Shown one piece after another: positions 13,582 through 25,510 of a DNA stretch of 64,000 nt. Source of the DNA: Progne subis subis (Eukaryota > Chordata > Aves > Passeriformes > Hirundinidae). Numbering within the stretch: the first letter of the stretch is position 1; every line of letters starts with the position of its first letter. The notes under the pieces are model-generated. The model was not told the origin of the DNA and made no database searches. It saw only the letters and a program-made list of their open reading frames with translations. Where the stretch lies: the NCBI GenBank assembly GCA_022316685.1, contig JAKJHU010000033.1, positions 4,578,321-4,642,320 of the forward strand, written 5' to 3'. The position numbers and the translations under genes are program-made.

Positions 13582-13843
13582 AAAGAAATATGTTGTCATT
13601 ACACAAAATTGGACAAACTAGTTGTAAATATCTCTGAAATGAGATCTGAACATACAGATTCTAAAACTGTCTGAAAAGCCCAGTGAAAAGATCTTTATGG
13701 AATTTTTATTTCAAAAAAGTTAGAACATTTAAATTTTTTTTACTTTTTTCCCCCCTTAAAGCTGCAGTGCTTGAAACCAGCTGACCATGAAGTTCCTTCA
13801 CCCTCAGGTGAAAAATGTATTCCACTTTCCAGGACTGTGAAAG

Positions 13844-13868
<25 letters not shown>
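13844..13868. repeat. (AT)n microsatellite
   Basis: Twelve and a half perfect AT units (25 bp). It is the longest dinucleotide repeat in the window and is likely to vary in length between individuals. Confidence 0.95.
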
Positions 13869-13874
<6 letters not shown>

Positions 13875-14625
13875 TATATGCAGAATATAACCCAAAAGAT
13901 AAGTTAAACCAAATGTCTATGTGTTTTATAGAACAACAACAAAACCAAATAACCTGCAATTTTCATGTTCAGCTCATGTTGATTGAGTAATGTTTAGTAC
14001 ACTACTTAAAAAACTTCACTAATCAATTAAATGGAGCAACCAGCTATGTTCTGAGATTTTTGAAAGCAAAATAAAATTGGGGGTTTCAAACAGAAAAGAC
14101 TTGCACGGACCTGAGTGTTGTGCTGTAGTTTAATAAGAAACAGGTTTTTTTTCTCTTTGCAACAGCTGAAATCTATTGAATTTAACTTTGAAATAATTTG
14201 CTCACAGAAGTATATGCACATATTTTTAAACTACTGTTGTTGATAGTTTGATCTATGAGTTTAATATTGAATATATTTCAACATTTGCATCCCAGGTCAA
14301 ATAGCCAGGTATTTGCATTTAAATGGATGATCAGCATATATTTCTTGCTCTTGTTACTCTCTATGCTTTCCATGCAGCTGTTTGATATGAGGACTTCTAC
14401 TGATGCAGACAGGAGTTTAGTAATCAGGGCAGGAGACAGGTTAATATACTTTAAATTAGATATAATGTTATTGCAATATATGCTATCACACTAATATCAA
14501 ATCCTTATACGGAACACCATTTCCCAGCACACTGAACTCCATTCACACAGAAAGGAGACTTGATGGACAGGCTGAAGAAGCAGCTTGGTGTGACAGGCAC
14601 TAAACAACAACAGAGACTGGGGTAT

Positions 14626-14668
14626 TGGGATATTGTGCTCCACTCCAGCATTGGAGCACAATATCCTG
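14626..14668. repeat. Inverted repeat with 15-bp perfect arms
   Basis: The left arm GGATATTGTGCTCCA (14628-14642) and right arm TGGAGCACAATATCC (14652-14666) are exact reverse complements separated by 9 bases. In RNA two further G-U pairs extend the stem outward to 14626 and 14668. The arms are not low-complexity, so chance is an unlikely explanation. The stem is shorter than that of most pre-miRNAs. A template-switch palindrome, a small cruciform or a structured RNA are all possible. Confidence 0.9.
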
Positions 14669-15303
14669 TGAACCTGGTTAAATCACTGCCTGTTGCCTCT
14701 GTGCTGACAGAACATACAACAGCTTTGTGGAGATGCAGTGGATTCCCTGGCCAATATCACTGTTTTAACTGGGTTTTCACAGGAGCTCAGCAGCAAAGGT
14801 TGAGATGGGCCTCGTGGAAGCCAATGCAGAACTGCTCCGTTTTTATCCAGCCTGCTGGAAGCATCACACACTGTCCTTGGTGGAAATCCACACAACATTC
14901 TGTCAATATAGTGTTTTTAATTCAGTTTCAGAGAGAAGATTTATGTTAGATGTTGGCAGGGGAAAAAACAACGACCCTAGCTTGCTTTTACTTATGGGTA
15001 AGGTCTGTTAATAAGTCATCTGGAGAAGCTGAGGACTCCCCACAGTTAAAGATCCCTAGCAGCCGGAGAAAGAGAAGTCTGAAACAGGAGTTATAGCAAG
15101 GGGAGTTCATAAGGAAGCTGTGCTGACCAGCATGGACTCAAGTGAGTTCTCAGTGCTCTGTCCAGCTTTCTTTTCTAATATTTAGTGAGACCTGGTTGAA
15201 AATTCACAAACATTTTGCTGACTGCTTGTTACAAATAAATGTGGCTCCATCATACAGCTCTTTAATGGGAACATACAGCCCTGGAGGACATTCCACCTGG
15301 AGG

Positions 15304-15340
15304 AGCTCAGGGAGGCTACAGCAGCTCCCCTCCCTGAGCT
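15304..15340. repeat. Inverted repeat with 12-bp perfect arms
   Basis: The left arm AGCTCAGGGAGG (15304-15315) and right arm CCTCCCTGAGCT (15329-15340) pair perfectly around a 13-base loop. Eight of the twelve pairs are G-C, so the RNA or single-strand DNA hairpin would be stable. It lies about 640 bp from the 14626-14668 hairpin in the same GC-richer segment. Confidence 0.85.
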
Positions 15341-17688
15341 ATAACTACCACCTTGGCTTCCCAGCTGGCAAAGAGCTCCTCCTCTCCTGCCCTGTGCTCT
15401 TGCTGAGCTTCACAGCAGCAAACAGCCAGAAATTTGGCAAGTTCTGCCCACGATCTGATTGCACTTGTCCCACTGGTAAGGAAGAGGAATGATAGACACA
15501 TAAACAAAACAGCAGCAAAAAACATTGGCATGTGAGTTATCTCAGAGACATCCATATCTCCAGCTGAGTGAAACTCCGTGGGAAATCCTTTGGCTGACAC
15601 TCTGAAATCTGCAAGTTTACTTTGAAACAGCAAAGTTGTCCAAGTCCTTATACTATATACATTTTAAAAATCACCACCTGAAGGATTTATGGCAGGGTGC
15701 ACGGACAATTACATTGCTCTATTTGTTACTGTGGAAACACGTTTTGTTGACTGGTGAAATCTATGAGAAATATATTGAATGAAGTTCGGAAAAACAATAT
15801 TTTAAAATTAAAACCGAGCACTGGATTTAGCAACGCTGGGAAGCCTTAGCCTCAAGGAAGTCATGAAACGCCAGGGAGTCAGCAGGAAAGTGCCACTGAG
15901 TCTTGATGGGATTGATTCGGTTGGACTAGCTCTGTGTCATAGAACAGAAAAATAAAAGTACAGTCAACTCATCAAGCTGGTGCTGTCACAGCTGGAGAGC
16001 TTTGCCCAGAAATGGGCGCAACAATGAGTCAGAACACAATGGTAATTACTCCTGCCCTCTTGGACTGTGAATATTTTCCAAGCAATCCAACCCTATGACA
16101 TGAAACTTTCAAGACTTCAGTCCTTTAAGTACCTTTTTCAAGTTTTAAGCTGTCCTTTGGCCCTTAGTCATGAAAAACTATCGAATTTCTCAAATGTTTG
16201 TTGGAAACAAACAGATCTACAGATGCAGGATGGAGTGTCTTCACATACCTAAATCAAGGAAAAAAACATGCACTTTGTCATGAGATAGCTTCCAACCTTC
16301 CTGGCTGAACAGTAAGAAAAGAAGAAATCTGGTTACTACCTCCCATAAATGATGACGTGTTCATTTTTATATTGAAGGTGGTTTGGAAATGGAAATCCCA
16401 GTATTTAGTTAAGAAATCTAAATGCATTGAAAACGTTTGAGGTAGCAAGACAGACAGGACATCCAAATAGCTTCTGTAACTCAGGAAGATCCAGCCTTCA
16501 TTTCTAGAGCAGTTTCAGAGCAAATAAATAAATAAAAAGATAAAAGGAATTAAAAGGAAATTTGTTTGTTAAATAAGAAGAAAATTATCCCTGTGAGGGA
16601 TTCTTCTGTCTTCTGGGGGGAGTAATATTTTCTTTCTTACTGACCAGGCACCAATCTTTATTGACTAAGATTATGTAAATAAAAATATATATTTTTGAAT
16701 TTATCCAGTCTTTTCAAGCAATTTATAGCAGTTTATTGTAACCCTCAGTAAAGTTAGTCTTAATTTACTCTGGTATTTGTGGGAGGAAGATTGGGGCTTG
16801 CAGAAAGCCAAGAATGAGACTCCAGATGGGATCTATGCAAAAGCAACAGTGACAAAAGCTGAGATGTGAGCATAAAAGTGCCAGGTACTGTGAGTTTATT
16901 GCTTACCAAATCAGATATTCACTGTCAAAAGTTCAAAACCTGACAATAAACTTAACTGTTGCATCTTTAAACTTATTTATAACTTACAGAGGGAGTATAA
17001 TGTCTTGGGTTTGTCTATTCCATAAAGTTTACAGCCAGCAGGAGATAATAAAATCTAGGCTGAACTCATATTGCCGAGAGAAAAAAATAATCAAGGTCTG
17101 TATGTGTTGGTGGCTGTCAGGTGAGATATTTTATATCTCATTAGTGTCACAGCAGTTATTGCTTCTGCTTCCTTTATGAATAGATCTTGTGATGCCATGC
17201 CTCTCTCTCACACTCCTCACCAATTTGTCACAGCAACCAGAAATAAGGGATTTCTTGTCAGAGTCCTTTTCACTTCAGTGCTTGCTCTGATGAGCCATGC
17301 TACCCAAACAAGTCTAGATGTGCTTCAGAGCCCCTGGACCTCCCCACTGATGCAGAGATGTTTCTCCAGGAGCTGTCCACTCAGCGCTGGTGCATGTGCT
17401 CCCTCAACAGCATGTTATTAGCTGACCTCCCTAAAAGGCCCCCTAAGTTCCTAAAGCACTGCAGCTCACCCCTGGGGAAAGCCACGGTTTTCAGAGCAGA
17501 AAAAGCACTGCAAAGCAGTATTTTCACTTAACAACTTAATCCTGAAGATTATTCAGGACAATGAGTCTGTTCCTCCCCAGCAGAAAATGCCCTCCTGGTG
17601 GAAGTTGGCCACATGTGTTCTTCCCTCAGATCTGAGCTGGAATAGTCTTAGGTTTTGGCTAGACAAAAGTTGTGTTCATGGGGTTGGT

Positions 17689-17735
17689 GTTTTGTTTTGT
17701 TTTTTCTTTTTTTCTTTCTTTTTTTTTTTTTCTGT
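17689..17735. repeat. T-rich (T/C/G) low-complexity run
   Basis: Starts as mixed T and G (GTGTTTTGTTTTG) and continues as T runs broken by single C. On the minus strand this is a degenerate poly(A) tract. No retrotransposon body is recognised next to it. Confidence 0.8.
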
Positions 17736-19766
17736 GTTGAGATTATTCAAATTGTGTCCAATCTATAGAGAATATGTACCAGAGTTCTCATATAGTTCAG
17801 GGCGAAGACATAAAGAAAGAATGTAGATTAATTTGACCAACAGGCAATGCAAAATGGAATAGAATCCTACAGACAAACATTTGTGAAGAAAAGCACATGA
17901 CTACGCCTAGTCCCTCTTTCCACAACTGTTAATATACTCTACATTAATTACCCATTATTTGCCATATCCATTCTGAGCACTCTTAAGGCAAATAGAAGCC
18001 ACTAAAGTAATTTTTGGGAAATGGACAATTCCTTTCACTCTCTCTTTCTGTTGCAGGAAAACCTATTCAGTTAAAGAACCACAGCTAAATATTATTTTCC
18101 TTTTTTAAAAGCACACAATTGTTATTACACCATGTTTTGAGCGGAGGGCATGAAACTGTGTAAGCTTTAATTAATCCACTGAACCATCAACTTATATTCC
18201 GCTGCAAATACTGCCATCTGCTACTAGTCTATGCATCAATAATTAATGTCTGCTACAAGTTTGCTTCCCCAACATTATCTGATTAGGTAATTAGCCTATG
18301 GAACAATACCCAACATAATGCATTATTGTTCTATTAAGTGTGATCTGTTTGAAAGCACTAAAGAATACCTTAATACTGCTCCATTCTGTGACTCATACCT
18401 CAACAAATACCCATCCAGAACGTGACAAAGCAATTCAGAAAGGAAGGGGGGTAGCAGTAACAAGCCCAAAACCACATCAAAAACATGTCAATAAAATTAG
18501 GCATGAGAACTCTTTACTTCAGAAGAGCCTGAAAGAAAATACGAATATAAGACAATCCAAAATAACTGCTCTCCAGAGAAGGCATGAATCAACACCAACA
18601 ATGATCTACTTATGATAAAGGCCCCTTCAGAGAAGAATGATGGAACATACTTTGTCATCAAAACTCAGGGGTTTAATAAATCAATGGGAGGTAGAATCAG
18701 GAAAAGGAAAAACAAGACAGCATGTCATATTTATACACTAGTGTAAAATGTGGCTGTTTCCAAGATTACATCTGAATTAAACTTGTGAGGAAAGCAAGTG
18801 ATGAAAATGCAGCAGAGGAGAACCAAAGCCAACAAATCAGTACTGTCAGATCCCTTGGCTGTAGTGCAAAACCTATCAATATTTGACTGAATAAAGTGGT
18901 TTTTACTTTATCCAGCTCTTGGCCTCAGGTGATTACAAAAAGAACTCTGATTTTATTTTGCATGAGATCACTGGCTTAGCCTGGGGCAGAGAAAATGTTA
19001 GCAAAGTCAGCCCCTAAGTGCATGAAAAACACAACAAACATACAAAACTCCAAGTTTAGGAACCTGGAGACCTCACATACCATCTCTGCTATTTCAAAAA
19101 ACAAGGTCAGGATTTTTTTACCAAATTTATGTACCAACATAACTACACTTCAGCCAATTCTCTCCACTCCTTTTATAGCCAAGAGAATCCTGCCTCTCAT
19201 GTTGGCAACACAAATGTTTTCTACCATATTTATCTGGGATAATTTGCAAAATCATTGTCAGTTTAATGGCATACACTGAAGACTACGTATCTGCAAGTTT
19301 TAGTTCTCAGCTTCAGTTGTCTTTCCTTTCCAACAGGCTGTTTCACAATTGGATATTTTCAGTGGTTGTGACCTAATAATGGAATAAAATCCATAAGAAA
19401 ATCATGAAGCCAATCCTAGCAGGAGCACAATGTCTCATTCTCTCACTTTGCCTTCGCTATTTTTATCCTCATTGACTTCTCCTCCTATTCTTTTTCTTAC
19501 TCTGATAACAAACCTAGAGTTTACCTACAACCACAAGCTCTGACCTCTCCAAACAGTGCAGTATTTTTGTCCAGCTGCAATGCTCTCAGACCTCCTCTGC
19601 TGTCTAAATCACTTTAAAATAAGTCATCATGTGCAAACAGTAGAGCACGAAATTAATTGGATTGAATAACAGCCCTTGAGCTATTGGGCTGACTTCCCTC
19701 CTCATTAAGAGAGTAGGAGGAACCCTACAGAAGCCAGGCCAACACCCCATGGTCTCTCTCAGCTGC

Positions 19767-19804
19767 AGTTCTGAAGGGATCCTTTGCTGATCCCTTCTAG
19801 AATT
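19767..19804. repeat. Bulged hairpin, about 15 bp stem
   Basis: The core arms GAAGGGATC (19773-19781) and GATCCCTTC (19789-19797) flank a 7-base loop. Beyond a single bulged T at 19798, TTCT (19769-19772) pairs with AGAA (19799-19802). Two more pairs, one of them G-U, close the base at 19767-19804. The total is about 15 base pairs with one bulge. The arms are of mixed sequence and not a simple repeat. Confidence 0.8.
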
Positions 19805-20971
19805 TGTGGTTACTCACAACTCTCTACATTTCTACAAGGATCAACATTTCTCTAGAATTAAGGGAGCGCATGACACATGAAAATCTACTTTTAGACCCAT
19901 GAATATGATTTGTCAAATTTTATTTAAACTTTGAACAGTGTTTTATTTGTCTTGCAATAGGAATGACAAAACTGAAATTGCAATTCCACGCTTATTCCTG
20001 TGTCTAGATTTTCCCTGTTATCAATGTCACTTGGATCCCTGAAAGCACTTGGGGCTGTCTCCTTTGAATAGGCATAGAAACACATGTAGAATTTAAGATG
20101 TCTGAACAGGGACTATGTGGAGATGGTAGGTTTATTTTTATTATTACCATTATTGTCTTTCTTACCACAGTGCCTAAGGCTCCACCTGGGACCAGGACCC
20201 TTGGCAATGGATAAAGAACTAGAAATAATACATCCAAAGTTTACAATTAAAAGAAGGATAGCATTCCTACATATATAAGGTCTGAGATTATTTGGTGATA
20301 TCACTAAAGGTATTTTAAGTCTGAGATTACAAGCATTTTTTGGTAAGAAAGGTTGCAAAGAAGGGCAGGACAACTACAAACAGAGCAGCTTTCTCTGTAC
20401 CTATTCTCTTGTAATTAAGATGTTGAGTTCATGGGAGGGAAAAACATAACACTTGAGAGTATTTATTAATTACTTTTCAGCTTCAGTGCACAAGGTTAAA
20501 TGCAGCCTCAGGCAGCTTTCACTGATGTGACTCACATCTCCACACTGTCAGAGCTTCCTATGACACTGATGGGCTCATATTTTACAAAGAATAAACAACC
20601 CTCTGGTGTATTAATTAAGCATGTCCTGCAGTGAAGCACTGCAAAACTATAAAAAGTTTTACACGGTGACTTTCGTACCTATAAAATGTGTCTTGACGAC
20701 TGCTGTGCATGAAATCTCTCATTTATCCACAGAGTGTGGGCAGCATGGATAAGAAACGTGTTTCCCCATGGCAACTGTGTCCTCAGTGGCTCATATCTGA
20801 TGGTAAGTCAGCACAGACCTCTTCCCCAGGAATATGACCAGGAGATGACCTAATTATGTCCAATCACAGCATTATTTTCTATTAGTTTTCATATGAATTC
20901 AAATGTGAGTTGAGGACCTTGGTAGATACTCCAATGGAAATGTTTACAGAAAAAAAGGATCACTGGCATAC

Positions 20972-20997
20972 TTTTTTTCTTTTTTTTTTTTTTTTTT
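20972..20997. repeat. Poly(T) run
   Basis: 26 bases of T broken once by C. No retroposed body is recognised next to it. Confidence 0.85.
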
Positions 20998-21195
20998 GAA
21001 TTGTGGCCATTATTTTACCATATTTTCTAACCACAGGAAATATTTTTATTTATTTTTTGCACAGCTGCCCCAGAAAAACAAATCCACTCCCCCACAAATC
21101 TTAATCCAATCCAGCTATCCTAGCCGCTGCGTGACCCTAGTCCATGTTCATGGTCTCTCATGGATCTTTGTGCCCTCCAGGAGGGCAGAATACAG

Positions 21196-21312
21196 AGCAT
21201 CCCATAGAATTCAAATCATCCAGGTGAACTGGATAAAGAAAATTAAATCCTCTCCAATCGCAAACAAAGCAGCAATCATGAAAAAAACCCCACATCCTGC
21301 CGTGCCAGTAAA
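21196..21312 (-). mobile_element. Possible CR1 LINE 3' fragment, antisense
   Basis: The order CATAGAATT, AAATCATCCAGGT, AAATCCTCTCCAATCGCAAAC, GCCGTGCCAGTAAA resembles the reverse complement of the CR1 3' end (TCATAGAATCATCCAGGTTGG, then a GTCCAACC block, then a CTGCCA...TAAACC block). That would place the element on the minus strand with its tail at the low coordinate. The match is interrupted and is made from memory of the consensus. If real, it is an old, 5'-truncated copy. Confidence 0.4.
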
Positions 21313-23116
21313 ATCACGGTAAGTGGACAGGTCTGGAAAGTGTGTGTTCAAAAAATATTCAAATTTTCTATATTTTATTTGCAAAAAAATAGAATTTCTT
21401 TCAAAAGGAATATAAGTTTTGAAATTTTAAAAGAAAGTCCCAGAAAGAACACATAATAGAGTTTATGTTTGCTCTGTAATCTTCAATTTTTTAGAGTTCT
21501 GAAAATGACCATTTCCGAATGGTTTTTTACAAAATTTTTTGCAAAAATTTCAATTTCGACTTTTTATATTTTCCATAATTTTTTGTCAGTAAAATACAAA
21601 ATTCCCTTACTTTTCCACACAGTATAAAATTTCAATTTCATCAGGCAAAACCAAGGAGGTTCTGTGAGATTGCTGCTGCCATGGACAGCAAAATCCAGTT
21701 TCACCACACTTCTGCAAGCAATTCAGTGTTCATTTAAGTGCTCCAAGCTCACGTACCTTAAATCACCTGTTACTGAAACTGAACAAAATGAAAGCAACAT
21801 TTTTCCATTAACATTCCCAAGCGCAAGCTGTCCAAAATAGCAAGATCTTCTTTCTCCCACACCTGTTCTACACCTAACTCCCTGATCACTTGGGTGCTTG
21901 GCGTGAATTCTTGTGAGAAGTGTGTAAGGTGGCCTCAGCCCAGCACTTGGTTCAGGCTTCTGGTTTGGCTGCAGGTTTTGCTTTTTTACATTCTTCATTG
22001 CAGCTCCATCAAGTGGCCAGGGATCTGAACGTGTCACTGCCATCCATTGCAAAGCCACCCACAGGTACCATGCAGGTACCTCTTGGTTGGGACCACTGCA
22101 AACATGTCCCGAGATGTTTCTGGGGCTGGGTGGGGCCCAGATGCAGAAGGGAAGTACAGGGAAAAAAAATTATATATATACGGGTGGACCAGACAGAAGA
22201 TTAGATATGAGAAAAAAGATCAATGAGTTGATTTTCAGTAGCTAAGAGATTTGCTAAAGTTCACAGACCAAAGGTTTGAGGTTTTTTCACTGAGGTGCAA
22301 GCTTTTTGGAGGGAATTAGTTTGGGATGTTTGCTAGCCTTCCCAATTAAGACTGTTTTCCATAAACATTGGGATAGAGGCAGGTAAGGTTCCAAACCAAG
22401 CAGATATTTGCCATATCTCCAAGATATGCATGGAGCCACAGGTCAGGGGGGGTTATCTTTGAGTGAAATTTCCACTGTGCCCCTGTGAAGTACAGCAGGT
22501 ATCTGGTACTGCATAACCCTGGTGGTCTGAGGAAAGCCAGCCTTTCCTGTTTCCTTGCATATTTCCCTGGGTTCTGACTCACCTGGAGCACAAGGATTTG
22601 CTGCTAACCCCACCTCTAACAGAAACATTTTTGGAGATGTTGGGGAAAGTTACTGCATTCCTCCATAACTTCCTTTTTCTGCCTTATGTTCAAACGTGCT
22701 CTGGACTTGTACTGCCAGCCTCGGCTCCTGAAAGGATCCAATAAATAATAACTAACCCGCAGTTCAAACATCAGAATTTTACAGAATTATTTAGGGAGGG
22801 AAAAGATTGAAACTTCAGAGCCCTAGGAAAGTAGGGAAATTTTCCACACATGGTAATTATCATTGCTTCATTAAAAGATAAAAGAATCCATGACAATTTT
22901 TACACATTGGAGAAGTGATTTCTCTAACGCTAAGGAACACAAATTCCGCTTTCATTCTGCATTAGTTTTTTTTTGAGTATCTTAAGTGGAATTGTCTCGC
23001 CTTATAGGCTATTATCAAATAATCTAGTTCCTGCCAATATTCTTTATTTTCCTGAAAGACATGGGGCAAAACAAAGCTCTATGTAGTCACTCAGAGGTAG
23101 AGTGCCTCTGGTGTCT

Positions 23117-23182
23117 AAGCTGTGTCTAAGCTAACTGACTGACTCTGAACAAGCTGTGTCTAAGCTAACTGACTGACTCTGA
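23117..23182. repeat. Perfect tandem duplication, 34-bp period
   Basis: The unit beginning AAGCTGTGTCTAAGCTAACT occurs at 23117 and again at 23151. The second copy is identical over 32 bases before diverging. Each unit also contains the smaller repeat CTGACTGACT. Perfect identity in neutral sequence suggests a recent slippage or duplication event, and copy number may vary in the population. Confidence 0.97.
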
Positions 23183-24566
23183 CTTGTAAAGTCCTAAAAT
23201 TTTCCAGCCCCCTGAGAACAAATTTATTCTACTAACAACAGGCTTTCCTCAGCTGTGCTGTGTGGATTCCTTTGCCCACAGGTTCAAAACCACTGCTGTG
23301 TGCTGTCTGGCATTCTGCAGCATAAACACATCCCTGTTCTGAGGAAAATAGCTCTCAGTCTTGGCTCTTCAAAAAATACATCTGGACCTACCTGTTGAAA
23401 TATGAATTCATTGTATTTTCAAGCCTTGGAGCCTGATTATGGCAGCATGAATAAGTTAGAGCAATAGAGCCAGCTCATCTGCATGGGTGTGAAACCAGAT
23501 ATAAATTAATACCTTTGTTTCCACAGCCCTCATTGTCAAATCTTTTTTCAGTGCAATCAGAAGTTGGGCTACATTAGTAACTTCAGACCACGACATTTTT
23601 CCACACCCACTAATCAAATACTGAATCATTACACGAGGGTTTTTTTGTGTAACGTGGAACACAAAACCAATGTTGGATTGTATCAACAATTACACCTTTA
23701 TCCCTCATTGACTTGGTAGCTTTCTTTCTTCAATGTTGTGTATCACTTTCCCCACTTCTGTTCTTGCAAAGGTATAAACATCTATGTATTTTCTTGCAAA
23801 TGGATGACATCTTTTCATCCACAATGGGCCTAAGAGATTCATTTTTGAAAAGCATCGCCTGTGCTGTGTAGGATTCTCAGCAAAGGGAGAAACAGAACAC
23901 CATTTTTTAATTCTCTCACTTATGGCCCCCATCCAAGAAAACACTTAGCCATATGTCTGCTTTTCCCACTAGACTGGGGGTTTGGCTAGTGGATAGCACA
24001 AATCTACGCACCAGGAAAGGTGCACAGATCCACTGCTAATTGCAAACAATCAAAGATGCTTCAATGGCTGATTTGGACAACTGGAATGTGACAATTATCC
24101 TATGGAAATCCAGCGACTAATGGGCTCAGGGTCCTTGTTCATAATGGAGGTGCAGCAGAACAGCCTCAAAACACATGGCATCACAGAGAATTGACTCATG
24201 TATGGCTGTCCTTATGTTCTCTGGTTATCACATTTCAGAAATTGAAGCATTCGATGAAAACCACTGGACTATAAATTGGTGCCTTCGACACGGAGTTTCT
24301 TACTTCACAGTGTGACCTGCTCAGTGTACCCTATTAAAAGGGTAAACATGACAGGATAATGGATTCATTTTGGCAGCAGCAATACACTTTTATTTTTTTA
24401 TTATTTCTGTTTTGCTAGCTCACATTGAAAATTCCAAGAGCTCTCTTCACTTGCTAATCTATGAATGGCTAATGGCTAGACCCTCATGTTCTGGGATTAA
24501 TATTACAAAATGAGAGAGAAATTGCTCTCTAGACAAGCCAGAATTAGTAATATTTTTTCTGTGGAG

Positions 24567-24589
24567 TTTTTTTTTTTTTTTTTTTTTTT
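24567..24589. repeat. Poly(T) run, 23 bases
   Basis: An uninterrupted 23-base T homopolymer. It is a candidate minus-strand poly(A) tail, but no attached retrosequence is recognised on either side. Confidence 0.9.
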
Positions 24590-24954
24590 GCAAAGTTTAG
24601 CTTACTCTCTCAATATGCTTTTTAATATGCTTTCTAAAAAGCTTTCCTGCTTTGCTTTTCAGATTATCTCAATGTTAATCTGAAACTAGCTAATTTTGAA
24701 CACCCTAGGAGCTGGAGGGCTGAATTTATATTGAACTCTAGCCTAATCTTTTTCAGTAGCTCCAATCCATTTTCTAGGTTAGCTAAAAGAACTTCTCTTG
24801 ACAATTTAAATGCATCGCCAAGCAAACATCCTTCTAATCCACTTGCACAGATTTGTGTTTACTGCCTGTGTTCATGTGTCTAAAGAATGAAATATAGAAC
24901 CAACACAATGCTGGGGATCTACCTGGCAGTTACCTGACCCCTGAAATTGAAGGC

Positions 24955-24971
24955 TTTTTTTTTTTTTTTTT
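24955..24971. repeat. Poly(T) run, 17 bases
   Basis: An uninterrupted T homopolymer followed by TAAAGTATAAAC. Nothing else supports an insertion here. Confidence 0.85.
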
Positions 24972-25194
24972 AAAGTATAAACTCTCTTCTGCACTCTGTC
25001 AAAAGAAAAAAAAAAGAGAGAACCAGGGAAGGGAGAAAGCACCTTTTAAGGCTCCTGAAGCTTTTAATTGAATCAGTGATTCAGGAAATCTCATTCTCCC
25101 TTCTGCTTGTTCTGAAATGGAGAGACAATGAGCAGATTTCTGTCAGCTGAGCAGATGCTCTGTGCATGCAGACAGTTTTGTGTCTAATGATATC

Positions 25195-25510
25195 TTTGAC
25201 GTTATGACGAGTTTTGTGGGATGTGCTGCATGGGGTATCAGTAAAGGATTCATTAAATATCTATCGTGCGAAAATTATAAGACATTCTCTTAAATATGAA
25301 AAAATTGCATAAAATTAGGCTCGTAATGATGTTTTACTTATCACAAGATTGCACTGGCAGGTTTGTAATTGCTCAAATTACAGTATCTTTCAGATGTCAA
25401 AATTACTTGTATTAATTGCCAGTGGAGACAAAACAATAATGTTCCTGTACTAACACATTGCACACCCAATTAGCACTAATGGTATGGTTGAACTTCATAT
25501 GTCTTTCTGT
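25195..25510. promoter_or_regulatory. Possible conserved enhancer-like element
   Basis: Five CpGs occur in the first 130 bp (GACGTT, GACGAG, ATCGTG, TGCGAA, CTCGTA), against very few in the flanks. Further on there are many homeodomain-type cores: an inverted pair GTAATT/AATTAC at 25365-25381 with a 5-base spacer, TATTAATTGCC, and CAATTAGCACTAATGG. There are no simple repeats, open frames or transposon signatures in it. This combination is typical of developmental conserved non-coding elements. The call is by texture only, since conservation cannot be measured here. Confidence 0.3.

Larger units (their letters stand above)
4734..13843. other. Non-coding unique sequence, no gene seen
   Basis: About 9 kb of AT-rich sequence. 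Open frames reach about 121 codons and none shows a domain. Contents worth noting are a purine-rich stretch at 5645-5690, poly(A) runs at 5907-5923 and 7029-7042, two adjacent GGGTCA half-sites at 7926-7937, three GAATT units in tandem around 10646-10665, and the possible conserved element at 9595-9870 listed separately. Nothing else stands out. Confidence 0.65.
13869..19766. other. Non-coding sequence, slightly GC-richer around 14500-15650
   Basis: No gene is recognised. The longest open frame is 129 codons (14560-14949, plus). It runs straight through the inverted repeat at 14626-14668 and has no recognisable domain. The 14500-15650 part is less AT-rich than its flanks and carries two hairpins listed separately, so it may be an old, unrecognised insertion. 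A pyrimidine run lies at 17689-17735, and a small (8-bp arm, 3-base loop) inverted repeat at 17122-17140. Confidence 0.6.
19805..25194. other. Non-coding unique sequence, no gene seen
   Basis: Open frames stay at or below about 111 codons and show no domain. The region has T runs at 20972-20997, 24567-24589 and 24955-24971, a short (TA)n run at 22170-22180, a 15-base near-palindrome centred on an AP-1-like TGACTCA at 20524-20538, an 11-bp direct repeat (20280-20290 and 20319-20329), and the tandem duplication and possible CR1 fragment listed separately. Confidence 0.65.

Noticed and set aside
14560..14949. 129-codon open frame as a gene
   Set aside because: It crosses the perfect inverted repeat and matches nothing known. 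Likely a chance frame.
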